Shown one piece after another: positions 1 through 6,159 of a stretch of 11,150 bases of DNA. This stretch comes from Nitrospirota bacterium (GTDB lineage: Bacteria; Nitrospirota; Nitrospiria; JACQBZ01), in NCBI GenBank assembly GCA_016198945.1, contig JACQHO010000107.1:1-11150 (forward strand), given 5' to 3'. A program made the translations under genes and the position numbers. The notes beneath the pieces were generated by a model. That model saw nothing but the letters and a program-made list of their open reading frames with translations. It ran no database searches and was not told where the DNA came from. Position 1 is the stretch's first letter. Every line of letters begins with the position of its first letter.

Positions 1-43
1 CCGTTACCCGAAAGGGTCGTGGGTTCGAATCCTACCCCCTCCG
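1..43 (+). tRNA. 3' end of a class II tRNA, probably tRNA-Ser (partial)
   Basis: Only the 3' part of this tRNA lies in the window, so the anticodon is not visible. A variable-arm hairpin pairs ACCC at 6-9 with GGGT at 14-17 around a GAAA loop. The T arm has stem 19-23, loop TTCGAAT (24-30) and stem 31-35. The acceptor 3' strand is 36-42 and the discriminator base is G43. A long variable arm plus discriminator G points to serine, because Leu and Tyr tRNAs normally have A there. No CCA follows; the next bases are AAT and belong to a perfect hairpin, so the CCA tail would have to be added after transcription. This contrasts with the tRNA-Ser at 2295, which encodes CCA. Confidence 0.85.
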
Positions 44-67
44 AATTTTTGCAAAGCAAAAATTCGG
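41..67. repeat. perfect 12-bp AT-rich hairpin fused to the tRNA 3' end
   Basis: Bases 41-52 pair perfectly with 56-67 around an AAA loop. The left arm reuses the last three bases of the tRNA (CCG) and the right arm ends in their mirror CGG. The centre reads GCAAAGC, as in the hairpin at 2271-2293. No T run follows on either strand, so it is not a classical intrinsic terminator, though it could mark or protect the tRNA 3' end. Confidence 0.6.
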
Positions 68-146
68 AGCATTGGAGCAGTGGAGCAATAGAGCATTAGA
101 AAAGGCTGAGACAGCGCGAGAATGCGGTCTAATGCTCCATTGTTCT
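67..146 (+). repeat. palindromic repeat, copy A (8-base-unit family)
   Basis: The left side is four successive 8-base units of the form GARCAWTR or close to it, starting at 67, 75, 83 and 91. The right side (128-146) is an inverted version: its reverse complement, AGAACAATGGAGCATTAGA, matches 82-100 at 16 of 19 bases, giving a long imperfect stem. Between the arms is a short inner hairpin with CGC/GCG around GAGAAT (116-126). Copy B at 2411-2491 is about 90% identical over its length, and copy C at 2199-2270 is a diverged inverted copy. It lies between the partial tRNA and the end of hflC. Confidence 0.75.
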
Positions 147-155
147 GACGGACGG

Positions 156-1001
156 TTATTTCAAATATTTTAAGAATTCCGAATCGGGGCTTAAAACCAG
201 CGTGGTCTCTTTATCGAGGGTTTTCTTGTAGGCTTCCATCGTGCGCATGAACTCAAAAAATTCGACATCCTGCCGGTAGGCCTGGGCATAAATTTTAAAG
301 GCCTTCGCATCCCCCTCGCCCATCATCGTCTGTGAGGTTTTATAAGCCTCGGCCAGTATGATTTCCCGTTCCTTCTCGGCCTCGGAACGGATCTTCTGCG
401 CCTCTTCCGCGCCCTCGGAACGGTATTTCTTCGCCTCGCGCTCCCGTTCGGCCTCCATCCGGGTGAAAACGGCTTTTTCGTTCTGCTCCGGCAGATCGGC
501 GCGTTTGATCCTTACATCATCCACCTCGAGCCCATAGGCCGCCGCTTTCTCGTTCGCCCGCGTGGTGACGGTCTCCATGATCTTGGATCGGGCGGTCGAG
601 ACGATCTCGGCCAGATCGTGCCGTCCCAGCTCCACCCGGAGTTCCGAATAAATGATGTCGTCCAGCCGCCCGAGCGCCGCTTGCTGCGTCTGGAAGGCCT
701 CGTACACTTTAAGCGGGTCTTTGATCCGCCACTTGGCGAAGTTGTCGAGCAGAAGCGTCTTTTTATCCTGCGTGATCACGTCCTGCGAGGTGGCGTCGTA
801 ATCGAGCAGCCGTTTATCGAAATGGATCACGTTCTGGACGAACGGGACTTTGAATTGGAGCCCCGGCTCGATCACCGTCCGGACCGGCTTGCCGAGCTGG
901 ACGACGATCGCGGTCTGGGTCACGTCCACGATGAAGAAGGGTGAGCCGCCGATGATCAGGATGAAGAGTACGATGCCGATGACGATCAACCATTTCTTCA
1001 T
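156..1001 (-). CDS. hflC: HflC, SPFH/band 7 membrane protein (FtsH modulator)
   Basis: A 281-residue protein of normal HflC length. In known systems HflC and HflK form a membrane complex that surrounds and restrains the FtsH protease and affects membrane-protein turnover. What is seen: a short charged start (MKKW), one membrane helix at about residues 4-25, then an SPFH/band 7 domain beginning around FIVDVTQTAIVVQLG. A charged, Ala/Glu/Lys-rich coiled-coil stretch covers about residues 183-220, and the C-terminus carries the family-typical SPDSEFLKYL tail. Its ATG overlaps the hflK stop codon (ATGA at 998-1001), so the two are translationally coupled and share the hflK promoter. No ftsH is visible in the window. 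Downstream of the stop lies repeat copy A and no intrinsic terminator. Confidence 0.95.
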   Translation of the reverse strand: MKKWLIVIGIVLFILIIGGSPFFIVDVTQTAIVVQLGKPVRTVIEPGLQFKVPFVQNVIHFDKRLLDYDATSQDVITQDKKTLLLDNFAKWRIKDPLKVYEAFQTQQAALGRLDDIIYSELRVELGRHDLAEIVSTARSKIMETVTTRANEKAAAYGLEVDDVRIKRADLPEQNEKAVFTRMEAEREREAKKYRSEGAEEAQKIRSEAEKEREIILAEAYKTSQTMMGEGDAKAFKIYAQAYRQDVEFFEFMRTMEAYKKTLDKETTLVLSPDSEFLKYLK

Positions 1002-2032
1002 GGTTTTACCTCGGCCGGCTTCGTCATCCGGTCCAGCGGGAGATACGGAAGGACTTTTTCGCCGAACTTCTTGTCGATGACGACCTTATTGATGCCGGGA
1101 AGCACCTCTTCCATTGTTTCCAAAAACAGGCGTGTCCGGATCACCTTTTTGTCATGCTGATACTCCGCCAGCATCTTTTTGAAACGATCCGCCTCGCCCT
1201 CGGCCCGTCGGACGCGCGCCTGGCCGTAGGCCTGGGCCTGGTTGATGACCTGGGCGGCCTCGCCTTTGGCCTTGGGGATGATATCGTTTCGGTAACTCTG
1301 GGACTGATTGATCAATTTCTCCTTGTCTTCTCTCGCGCTCGCGACGTCTTTGAACGCCCCGGCGACCTGGTCCGGCGGATCGACGTCCTGAAGCTGGATC
1401 GCGGCGACCTGCACTCCGGCGCGGTAATCATCCAGAATCGTCTGGAGCAGCTCCTGCGTTTTCTGCTGGATATCGGCCTTTCCGGTCGTGAGCGCTTCAT
1501 CTATGTGGCTCTGACCGACCACCTGGCGGATTGCGGCCTCGGTCGCCTTCATGATCGTCTCCCCGAGGTCGGCGACGTTAAAAAGGAACTCTTTCGAATC
1601 GCGGATGCGGAACTGGACGATCAGCTCGACCGAAAGGATGTTCATGTCCCCCGTCAGCATCAAGGCCTCGCGCGGAATCGTCTGCGTGCCGCCTCGGGTG
1701 CCGGACCGGAAGCCGATCTCGATGCGGTGCAGTTGGGTAATCCGGGGAATCAGAACGGTTTCGATCAGCGGGATCTTGAAGTGGGGACCCGGGGGTGTCA
1801 GTCGGACGATCCGACCGAACCGTTTGACCACGCCCTGCTCATTGGGTGCGACGATATAGAAGGACTGCCAGGCGAGGATGAGGACGAGGATCAGGCCGAT
1901 GATCGAAAGCCAGCCGCCGCGTCCTCCGCCTGAGGCGGATCCGCCGAACGCTTTGCGCAACCGGTCCTGAACCTCGCGCGCGACCCGCTCAAAGTCGGGC
2001 ATATCCCCCTGCGATCTCTGCCCCCATTCCAT
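998..2032 (-). CDS. hflK: HflK, SPFH/band 7 membrane protein (FtsH modulator)
   Basis: A 344-residue partner of HflC. Features in order: a short cytoplasmic N-terminus starting MEWGQR with a Gly-rich segment at about 30-40 (typical of HflK), one membrane helix at about 41-60, an SPFH domain beginning SFYIVAPNEQGVVKRFG, and a helical Ala/Glu/Gln-rich region at about 230-300. The start at 2032 is chosen because MxWxxR followed by a Gly-rich linker matches HflK proteins; a later Met (residue 11) would remove it. A GAGG sequence lies about 8 bases before the ATG. It is the first gene of a two-gene operon and overlaps hflC by four bases. The C-terminal LPYLPLD segment is also HflK-like. Confidence 0.95.
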   Translation of the reverse strand: MEWGQRSQGDMPDFERVAREVQDRLRKAFGGSASGGGRGGWLSIIGLILVLILAWQSFYIVAPNEQGVVKRFGRIVRLTPPGPHFKIPLIETVLIPRITQLHRIEIGFRSGTRGGTQTIPREALMLTGDMNILSVELIVQFRIRDSKEFLFNVADLGETIMKATEAAIRQVVGQSHIDEALTTGKADIQQKTQELLQTILDDYRAGVQVAAIQLQDVDPPDQVAGAFKDVASAREDKEKLINQSQSYRNDIIPKAKGEAAQVINQAQAYGQARVRRAEGEADRFKKMLAEYQHDKKVIRTRLFLETMEEVLPGINKVVIDKKFGEKVLPYLPLDRMTKPAEVKP

Positions 2033-2064
2033 CCGACGGCCTCGTGGCTCCTAAAAGTATACTC

Positions 2065-2093
2065 ACCATAACCTCTTTTTCTCCCACTGTCAA
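2065..2093 (-). promoter_or_regulatory. sigma70-type promoter for hflK-hflC
   Basis: On the minus strand a perfect -35 box TTGACA (2088-2093) is followed after exactly 17 bases by TATGGT (2065-2070), a four-of-six match to the -10 consensus. The predicted start is near 2058, giving a leader of about 25 bases before the hflK ATG. Confidence 0.6.
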
Positions 2094-2123
2094 CAAAAAG
2101 TCGCCGGGGCCCCGCCTTTTTAA

Positions 2124-2152
2124 TTGCAATCGTCAAGGATTTTGAATAGAAT
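2124..2152 (+). promoter_or_regulatory. probable sigma70-type promoter for tRNA-Ser(GCU)
   Basis: TTGCAA (2124-2129) and TAGAAT (2147-2152) are separated by exactly 17 bases; the -10 box matches five of six consensus positions. Transcription would start near 2159 and run through repeat copy C before the tRNA, leaving a 5' leader of about 135 bases. It lies only 30 bases from the divergent hflK promoter. Confidence 0.45.
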
Positions 2153-2198
2153 AAATTGCTCGCAACGCTTTGCCCGGGTTTTTAGGAATTGAAAAATA

Positions 2199-2270
2199 GA
2201 GCATTAGAACATTGGACCGCATTGAAGCGGTGCCCTCTTATTGTTCGATTGATCTAATGTTCCAATGCTC
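2199..2270 (-). repeat. palindromic repeat, copy C (inverted relative to A and B)
   Basis: The left arm 2199-2216 is two 8-base units (GAGCATTA, GAACATTG) plus GA. The right arm 2253-2270 has reverse complement GAGCATTGGAACATTAGA, matching the left arm at 16 of 18 positions. The inner part has a CCGC/GCGG hairpin at 2217-2230. That inner motif follows GA here as GACCGCATT, the reverse complement of AATGCGGTC in copies A and B, so this copy is oriented oppositely. It lies directly before the hairpin that precedes the tRNA-Ser gene. Confidence 0.7.
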
Positions 2271-2293
2271 TAAAAATTGCAAAGCAATTTTTA
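2271..2293. repeat. perfect 10-bp AT-rich hairpin ending one base before the tRNA
   Basis: Bases 2271-2280 pair perfectly with 2284-2293 around AAA, with the same GCAAAGC centre as the hairpin at 41-67. It ends at 2293, leaving only C2294 before the mature tRNA 5' end. In a precursor transcript it would stack against the RNase P cleavage site. Confidence 0.6.
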
Positions 2294-2294
2294 C

Positions 2295-2386
2295 GGAGAG
2301 GTGGCCGAGCGGCTTAAGGCAGCTGCCTGCTAAGCAGTTGTGGGGGGAAACCTCCACCTAGGGTTCAAATCCCTACCTCTCCGCCA
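2295..2386 (+). tRNA. tRNA-Ser (anticodon GCU), CCA encoded
   Basis: A full class II tRNA of 92 bases including CCA. The acceptor stem pairs GGAGAGG (2295-2301) with CCTCTCC (2376-2382). The D arm begins GGCCGAGCGG. The anticodon loop CTGCTAA lies between GCTGC and GCAGT, giving anticodon GCT, which reads AGC/AGU serine codons. A long variable arm (TGGGGGGAAACCTCCA region) follows, then T loop TTCAAAT, discriminator G2383 and an encoded CCA (2384-2386). No intrinsic terminator follows, so transcription could continue towards ilvD. Confidence 0.97.
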
Positions 2387-2414
2387 GATTTTTTGCTCTG
2401 AAAAAAATCAGAGC
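2387..2414. repeat. alternative hairpins immediately after tRNA-Ser
   Basis: Two mutually exclusive perfect stems are visible. GATTTTTT (2387-2394) can pair with AAAAAATC (2402-2409), or GCTCTGA (2395-2401) can pair with TCAGAGC (2408-2414) around six A. This occupies the same place between tRNA and palindromic repeat as the hairpins at 41-67 and 2271-2293. No T run follows the second stem, which weakens a terminator reading. Confidence 0.5.
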
Positions 2415-2491
2415 ATTCGAACAGTGGAGCAATGGAGCATTAGAAAAGGCGGAGAAAGCCGCGAGAATGCGGTCTACTGTTCCATTGTTCT
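2411..2491 (+). repeat. palindromic repeat, copy B
   Basis: It is collinear with copy A over 81 bases with about eight differences including one single-base gap. Units start at 2411, 2419, 2427 and 2435. The inner hairpin is CCGC/GCGG around GAGAAT. The right arm 2473-2491 has reverse complement AGAACAATGGAACAGTAGA. The differences in the inner hairpin (an extra G-C pair compared with copy A) preserve pairing. It lies between tRNA-Ser(GCU) and ilvD; no convincing ilvD promoter is visible downstream of it. Confidence 0.75.
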
Positions 2492-2528
2492 ATCGCTCAT
2501 GTTGAATGGATAGAAAGGGAGTGCCATT

Positions 2529-4214
2529 ATGACTGCCAATAATACCAATCCGCTCAAACCCCGCAGCCGGGATGTGATGGAAGGCCCGGAGCGGTCGCCG
2601 CACCGTGCGATGTTTCATGCGATGGGGTTCTCGGATGAGCAGCTGGCGCGGCCGCACATCGGCGTGGCCAGCTCCTGGAACGAGGTCACGCCGTGCAATA
2701 TGCATCTAAACCGCCTGGCCCAGCATGCAAAGACTGGCGTGCGCGAGGCCGGCGGGATGCCGGTCGAGTACGGCACGATCGCGGTCAGCGATGGGATTGC
2801 GATGGGTCACGAGGGCATGAAGGCCTCGTTGATGACCCGCGAAGCGATTGCGGATTCGGTGGAGCTGGTCGCCTTCGCTCAGCGGTTCGACGGCCTCGTC
2901 ACAATCGCCGGCTGCGACAAGAGCCTGCCGGGAATGGTGATGGCCAGCGCGCGATTGAATATTCCTTCGGTTTTCATCTACGGCGGCACGATCATGCCCG
3001 GAACGTTTCACGGGAAGGACGTTACGATCCAGGACGTTTTCGAAGCGGTCGGGGCTTATACCATGGGAAAGATTTCCTCGAACGACTTGAAGGCCCTTGA
3101 GAATGCCGCCTGTCCGGGGGAGGGCTCCTGCGCCGGGATGTTCACGGCCAATACGATGGCCTCGGCGATCGAGGCGCTGGGAATGTCGCTGCCCGGTTCG
3201 GCCTCGGTTCCTGCGATTGACGAGCGGCGGAACCGTGTCTGCGTCGAGAGCGGCAAAGCCGTTCTCAATCTGCTCAAGTTAAGAATCAAGCCGCGCGACA
3301 TCATCACGCGAAAGTCGATCGAAAACGCGATCGCGGTCTGCGTCGCCATCGGCGGCTCGACCAATTCCGTACTGCATCTTCTTGCGATCGCTCATGAAGC
3401 CGGGGTGAAGCTCAAGATCGAGGATTACGACCGGATCAGCCGGAGGACGCCCCATCTCGCCGATATGAAACCCGGCGGACGTTATGTCATGGTCGATCTG
3501 GACCGAGTCGGGGGGATTCCGGTCGTGATGAGGGAGTTGTTGGACGCCGGCCTTCTGCACGGAGACGCGCTGACCGTGACCGGAAGGACGGTGAAAGAGA
3601 ATCTGAAGGACGTGGTATTCCCGACCAACCAGGACGTGGTTCATCCCGTGAAGTCGCCGATCAATCCGAGCGGCGCGATCGTGATCCTAAAGGGAAACCT
3701 CGCGCCGGAAGGCTGTGTCGTGAAAGTGGCTGGCGTGAAAAATCTTCGCCATCGCGGGCCGGCGAAGGTTTTCAACCGCGAAGAAGACGCCTTTGCCGCG
3801 GTGAAGGCCCGTCAGATTGCGGCCGGCGATGTCGTCGTGATCCGGTACGAAGGGCCGAAGGGCGGGCCCGGCATGCGCGAGATGCTTGCGCTGACGGCCG
3901 CACTGGTCGGGGAGGGGCTGGGCGATGACGTGGCGCTCTTGACCGACGGCCGTTTCTCCGGCGCGACGCACGGCTTGATGGCCGGCCACGTGGCGCCCGA
4001 AGCGGCCGTGGGCGGGCCGATCGCCGTTGTGAAGAACGGGGACATGATCGTGATGGATGCCGCCAAGCGGCGTCTCGATATTGAACTGACGGCGAAGGAT
4101 ATCCGGCAGCGTCTGAAAAAATGGAAAGCGCCCAAGCCCCGCTACACGCAGGGCGCACTCGCGAAGTATGCGCGACATGTTCAATCCGCGTCCAAGGGCG
4201 CTGTCTGTGAATAA
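2529..4214 (+). CDS. ilvD: dihydroxy-acid dehydratase
   Basis: A 561-residue IlvD/Edd family enzyme. It dehydrates 2,3-dihydroxy-isovalerate and 2,3-dihydroxy-3-methylvalerate to the keto acids for valine/leucine and isoleucine synthesis, in the cytoplasm. Three cysteines expected to hold the Fe-S cluster are present: C56 in PCNMH, C129 in GCDKS and C201 in GSCAGMFTANTM. Metal-site residues include D88 in SDGI, and D130-K131, where K131 matches the carbamylated lysine of the family. The C-terminal motif TDGRFSG has the conserved serine (S477) assigned as catalytic base. All are intact and length is normal. GGGAG lies 7 bases before the ATG. No other ilv gene is in the window. It overlaps the lipoprotein gene by eight bases, so it heads a probable operon. 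Confidence 0.97.
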   Translation: MTANNTNPLKPRSRDVMEGPERSPHRAMFHAMGFSDEQLARPHIGVASSWNEVTPCNMHLNRLAQHAKTGVREAGGMPVEYGTIAVSDGIAMGHEGMKASLMTREAIADSVELVAFAQRFDGLVTIAGCDKSLPGMVMASARLNIPSVFIYGGTIMPGTFHGKDVTIQDVFEAVGAYTMGKISSNDLKALENAACPGEGSCAGMFTANTMASAIEALGMSLPGSASVPAIDERRNRVCVESGKAVLNLLKLRIKPRDIITRKSIENAIAVCVAIGGSTNSVLHLLAIAHEAGVKLKIEDYDRISRRTPHLADMKPGGRYVMVDLDRVGGIPVVMRELLDAGLLHGDALTVTGRTVKENLKDVVFPTNQDVVHPVKSPINPSGAIVILKGNLAPEGCVVKVAGVKNLRHRGPAKVFNREEDAFAAVKARQIAAGDVVVIRYEGPKGGPGMREMLALTAALVGEGLGDDVALLTDGRFSGATHGLMAGHVAPEAAVGGPIAVVKNGDMIVMDAAKRRLDIELTAKDIRQRLKKWKAPKPRYTQGALAKYARHVQSASKGAVCE

Positions 4215-5388
4215 AGTCCGATTTTTTTTCTTTCTTCTTCCATTCCCCCTCTTCGGATGCGGGGATCCCGATCCGTTTCCGATCCTCAACCCACCGGCCG
4301 TCTTTTCGTTCCCGACCAACCTCTCTAAAACGACGGCCTCCGGCTGCCCCCAAGCTCCGCCGGGATGTTCGATCACTCCGGATCTGGCCATGGACGGGTC
4401 GGGTAACGTCCATGCCGTCTGGGCGGAGGACGGCGAGATTTTTTTCGTTCGTTTGACAGACGCTGGGACAACATTTTCGCCCGGCCGGAATATTTCCGGC
4501 ACAATGGAGCTCTCGGCGACACCGGCCGTGGCGGTGGACGGATCCGGCAATATCAACATCATTTGGGAAGAGGATTATCGCGTCGTCTTCACACGCTCCA
4601 CAGATGGCGGGAACAGTTTTTCAACTCTCCAGAGCTTGTTCGCCGATCCGGCCGGAATTTCGGAATCCTTGGCGTTTGCGGTGGATGGAACGGGAAATAT
4701 CAATGTGGTCTGGGAGGAGGACTGGGATATTCGATTCGCGCGCTTTTCTGTTAATGCGGATGGAACACTGAATTTTTCGATATCCGCAAAGAACCTCTCC
4801 AATACGTTCAATAACGGAACAACCGGATTCTCGAGCGCGCCCAGGATTGCCGCGGATCCGTCCGGCGGCATCCATGTCATTTGGGAAGAGGATTTTGTGG
4901 CGGCCTACACCCGATCTTCGGTTGGAGGGGCCGCGTTTTCGGCCGTTCGAATGATCTCCGATCCGGCCGGTTTCTCCGGCGGGATGGATATTGCGATAGG
5001 CGGGACGGGAACGATCCATATCGTGTATGAACAGGACTGGGAGATTTATTCCGTCCGCTCGGCCGACGGAGGGACCGGCTTTTCGACCGCTCAAAATCTC
5101 TCCAACACCCTTCTGGTCAACAACGCGAGCGGGTTTTCGGCCACGCCGGCGGTGGCGGTGGACGGTTCGGGCCGCATCAACGTTGTCTGGGAGGAGGATT
5201 TCAGGATCGTTTTCCGGCGTTCCTTGACGGGGGGGGCCGATTTTTCGGCCGTTCAAGATCTCTCGATCGCGTCGGCCGTTTCAACACTGCCGGCCCTGGC
5301 GGTGGACGGTTCCGGCGCCATCCATGCCGTCTGGCAGGACGACGATCTCGCCGGGAATACCGAGATCTTCTTTGTAAAGGGAGAGTAA
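4207..5388 (+). CDS. predicted lipoprotein with a seven-bladed beta-propeller
   Basis: I do not recognise a named gene. The chosen GTG start at 4207 overlaps ilvD by eight bases, has AAGGG eight bases upstream, and gives MNKVR followed by a hydrophobic stretch ending in LFGC at Cys18, a lipoprotein signal (F at -2 is not ideal). An ATG at 4168 would put 13 extra polar residues in front. The 393-residue product holds seven repeats of 48-57 residues with core AVDGSGxIxxVWEED, then a strand and an FS turn. Core Trp/Tyr positions are 72, 120, 169, 226, 274, 328 and 376. Asp-box-like S-x-D-G-G-x-x-F turns (for example STDGGNSF) recall BNR/sialidase-type propellers. The last repeat lacks its final strand and the N-terminus has a matching FSFPTNLS, suggesting ring closure. 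No catalytic residues are recognised; binding or scaffold roles are possible. Confidence 0.85.
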   Translation: MNKVRFFFFLLPFPLFGCGDPDPFPILNPPAVFSFPTNLSKTTASGCPQAPPGCSITPDLAMDGSGNVHAVWAEDGEIFFVRLTDAGTTFSPGRNISGTMELSATPAVAVDGSGNINIIWEEDYRVVFTRSTDGGNSFSTLQSLFADPAGISESLAFAVDGTGNINVVWEEDWDIRFARFSVNADGTLNFSISAKNLSNTFNNGTTGFSSAPRIAADPSGGIHVIWEEDFVAAYTRSSVGGAAFSAVRMISDPAGFSGGMDIAIGGTGTIHIVYEQDWEIYSVRSADGGTGFSTAQNLSNTLLVNNASGFSATPAVAVDGSGRINVVWEEDFRIVFRRSLTGGADFSAVQDLSIASAVSTLPALAVDGSGAIHAVWQDDDLAGNTEIFFVKGE

Positions 5389-5433
5389 CTCCTTGGAAAA
5401 TCCAAGAGCCCATTCAAGGGGCCGTGTGCAAAG

Positions 5434-6159
5434 TTGACCCGAATCAATCCTCAGACCGCGAAAGGGATTTTCCCGGCGGCCGTTATCCTGTGGATGGGTT
5501 TTGGGGCCGCCGCCCTGGCCGGGCCCATCGGACCTCCCGCGCCTAATTTGCAGCCGGGACAATTCGAGCTTGCGGTGGAACTGGACCTGTCAAGCCGGGA
5601 CATCCATTTTGAGGATCGCGACCTTGAAGAGCGCACCCGGATGTATTTAGTGAAAGGGGGCTACGGGCTGGGCGGCCGGATCAATCTCTACGGGGCGGTC
5701 GGAGCGGCTTCCAGCCGGGACGATGAGGGGTTTGACGGCGATCCCGGCACGGCGTTCGGCGGCGGGGTCCGTCTCGGCCTGTTTGAATATCAAGGGATTC
5801 TTTTCGGGGTGACGGGACAGGCCCTGCGGTTTTCGAGCCGTGATTCGACCGCCTTTGGTCTCAATGACATCACCCTCACCTATTTCTGGACGGTGTATGA
5901 CGTTGTGTTGGGCGCGAGGACGAAGATTTCCGACAGCAGCTTTTACGCGGCCGCCCTCTATTCAAAAATCGATGGGGAATTGCAGACATCCCTTCCCGGA
6001 TTTCCCGATCAAACCGCCCGTTTCAAGGAAGCCCATGACCTCGGCTTATTGATGGGCGGGAATGCCGAGTTCCTGGGAAGGGCCCGTTTTGGATTTGAGC
6101 TCCGCCTGATTCATGAAACCGCGCTTGCCCTCCGCTTGAGTATTCCCTTCGGCCGTTAA
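5434..6159 (+). CDS. probable outer-membrane beta-barrel protein, unknown function
   Basis: A 241-residue exported protein. The only upstream start that keeps a full signal peptide is TTG at 5434, with AAGGGG 12 bases before it. It gives a polar start, a hydrophobic segment at about 11-28 and a probable cleavage after ALA (residue 29). An internal ATG at 5494 would cut into the hydrophobic segment. The mature part alternates polar and hydrophobic residues in short strands rich in Gly, Tyr, Phe and Arg (for example GGGVRLGLFEYQGILFGV, LTYFWTVYDVVLGARTK) and ends LALRLSIPFGR. This pattern fits a small outer-membrane barrel of perhaps 8-10 strands. It starts 45 bases after the propeller lipoprotein and probably shares its transcript. 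The stop overlaps the stop of the convergent HAD gene. No named family is recognised. Confidence 0.75.
   Translation: MTRINPQTAKGIFPAAVILWMGFGAAALAGPIGPPAPNLQPGQFELAVELDLSSRDIHFEDRDLEERTRMYLVKGGYGLGGRINLYGAVGAASSRDDEGFDGDPGTAFGGGVRLGLFEYQGILFGVTGQALRFSSRDSTAFGLNDITLTYFWTVYDVVLGARTKISDSSFYAAALYSKIDGELQTSLPGFPDQTARFKEAHDLGLLMGGNAEFLGRARFGFELRLIHETALALRLSIPFGR

Noticed and set aside
67..98. Possible CRISPR-like or simple tandem array of 8-base units
   Set aside because: The units have no spacers between them, are far too short for CRISPR repeats, and are one arm of a palindrome.
1154..1933. Long plus-strand open frame (259 codons) opposite hflK
   Set aside because: It is fully antisense to a well-conserved hflK, resembles no family and has no ribosome site; it is a by-product of GC-rich codon use.
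4168..4206. ATG at 4168 as start of the lipoprotein
   Set aside because: It would place 13 polar residues before the signal peptide and overlap ilvD by 47 bases, while the GTG at 4207 has a ribosome site and yields a standard lipoprotein signal.
3687..4562. Minus-strand open frame (291 codons) across the ilvD/lipoprotein junction
   Set aside because: It is antisense to two genes with clear protein signatures and has no recognisable domain.
5392..5406. CTTGGA/TCCAAG hairpin after the lipoprotein stop as a terminator
   Set aside because: The stem is only six pairs and no T run follows; the barrel gene downstream has no evident promoter, so read-through is more likely.
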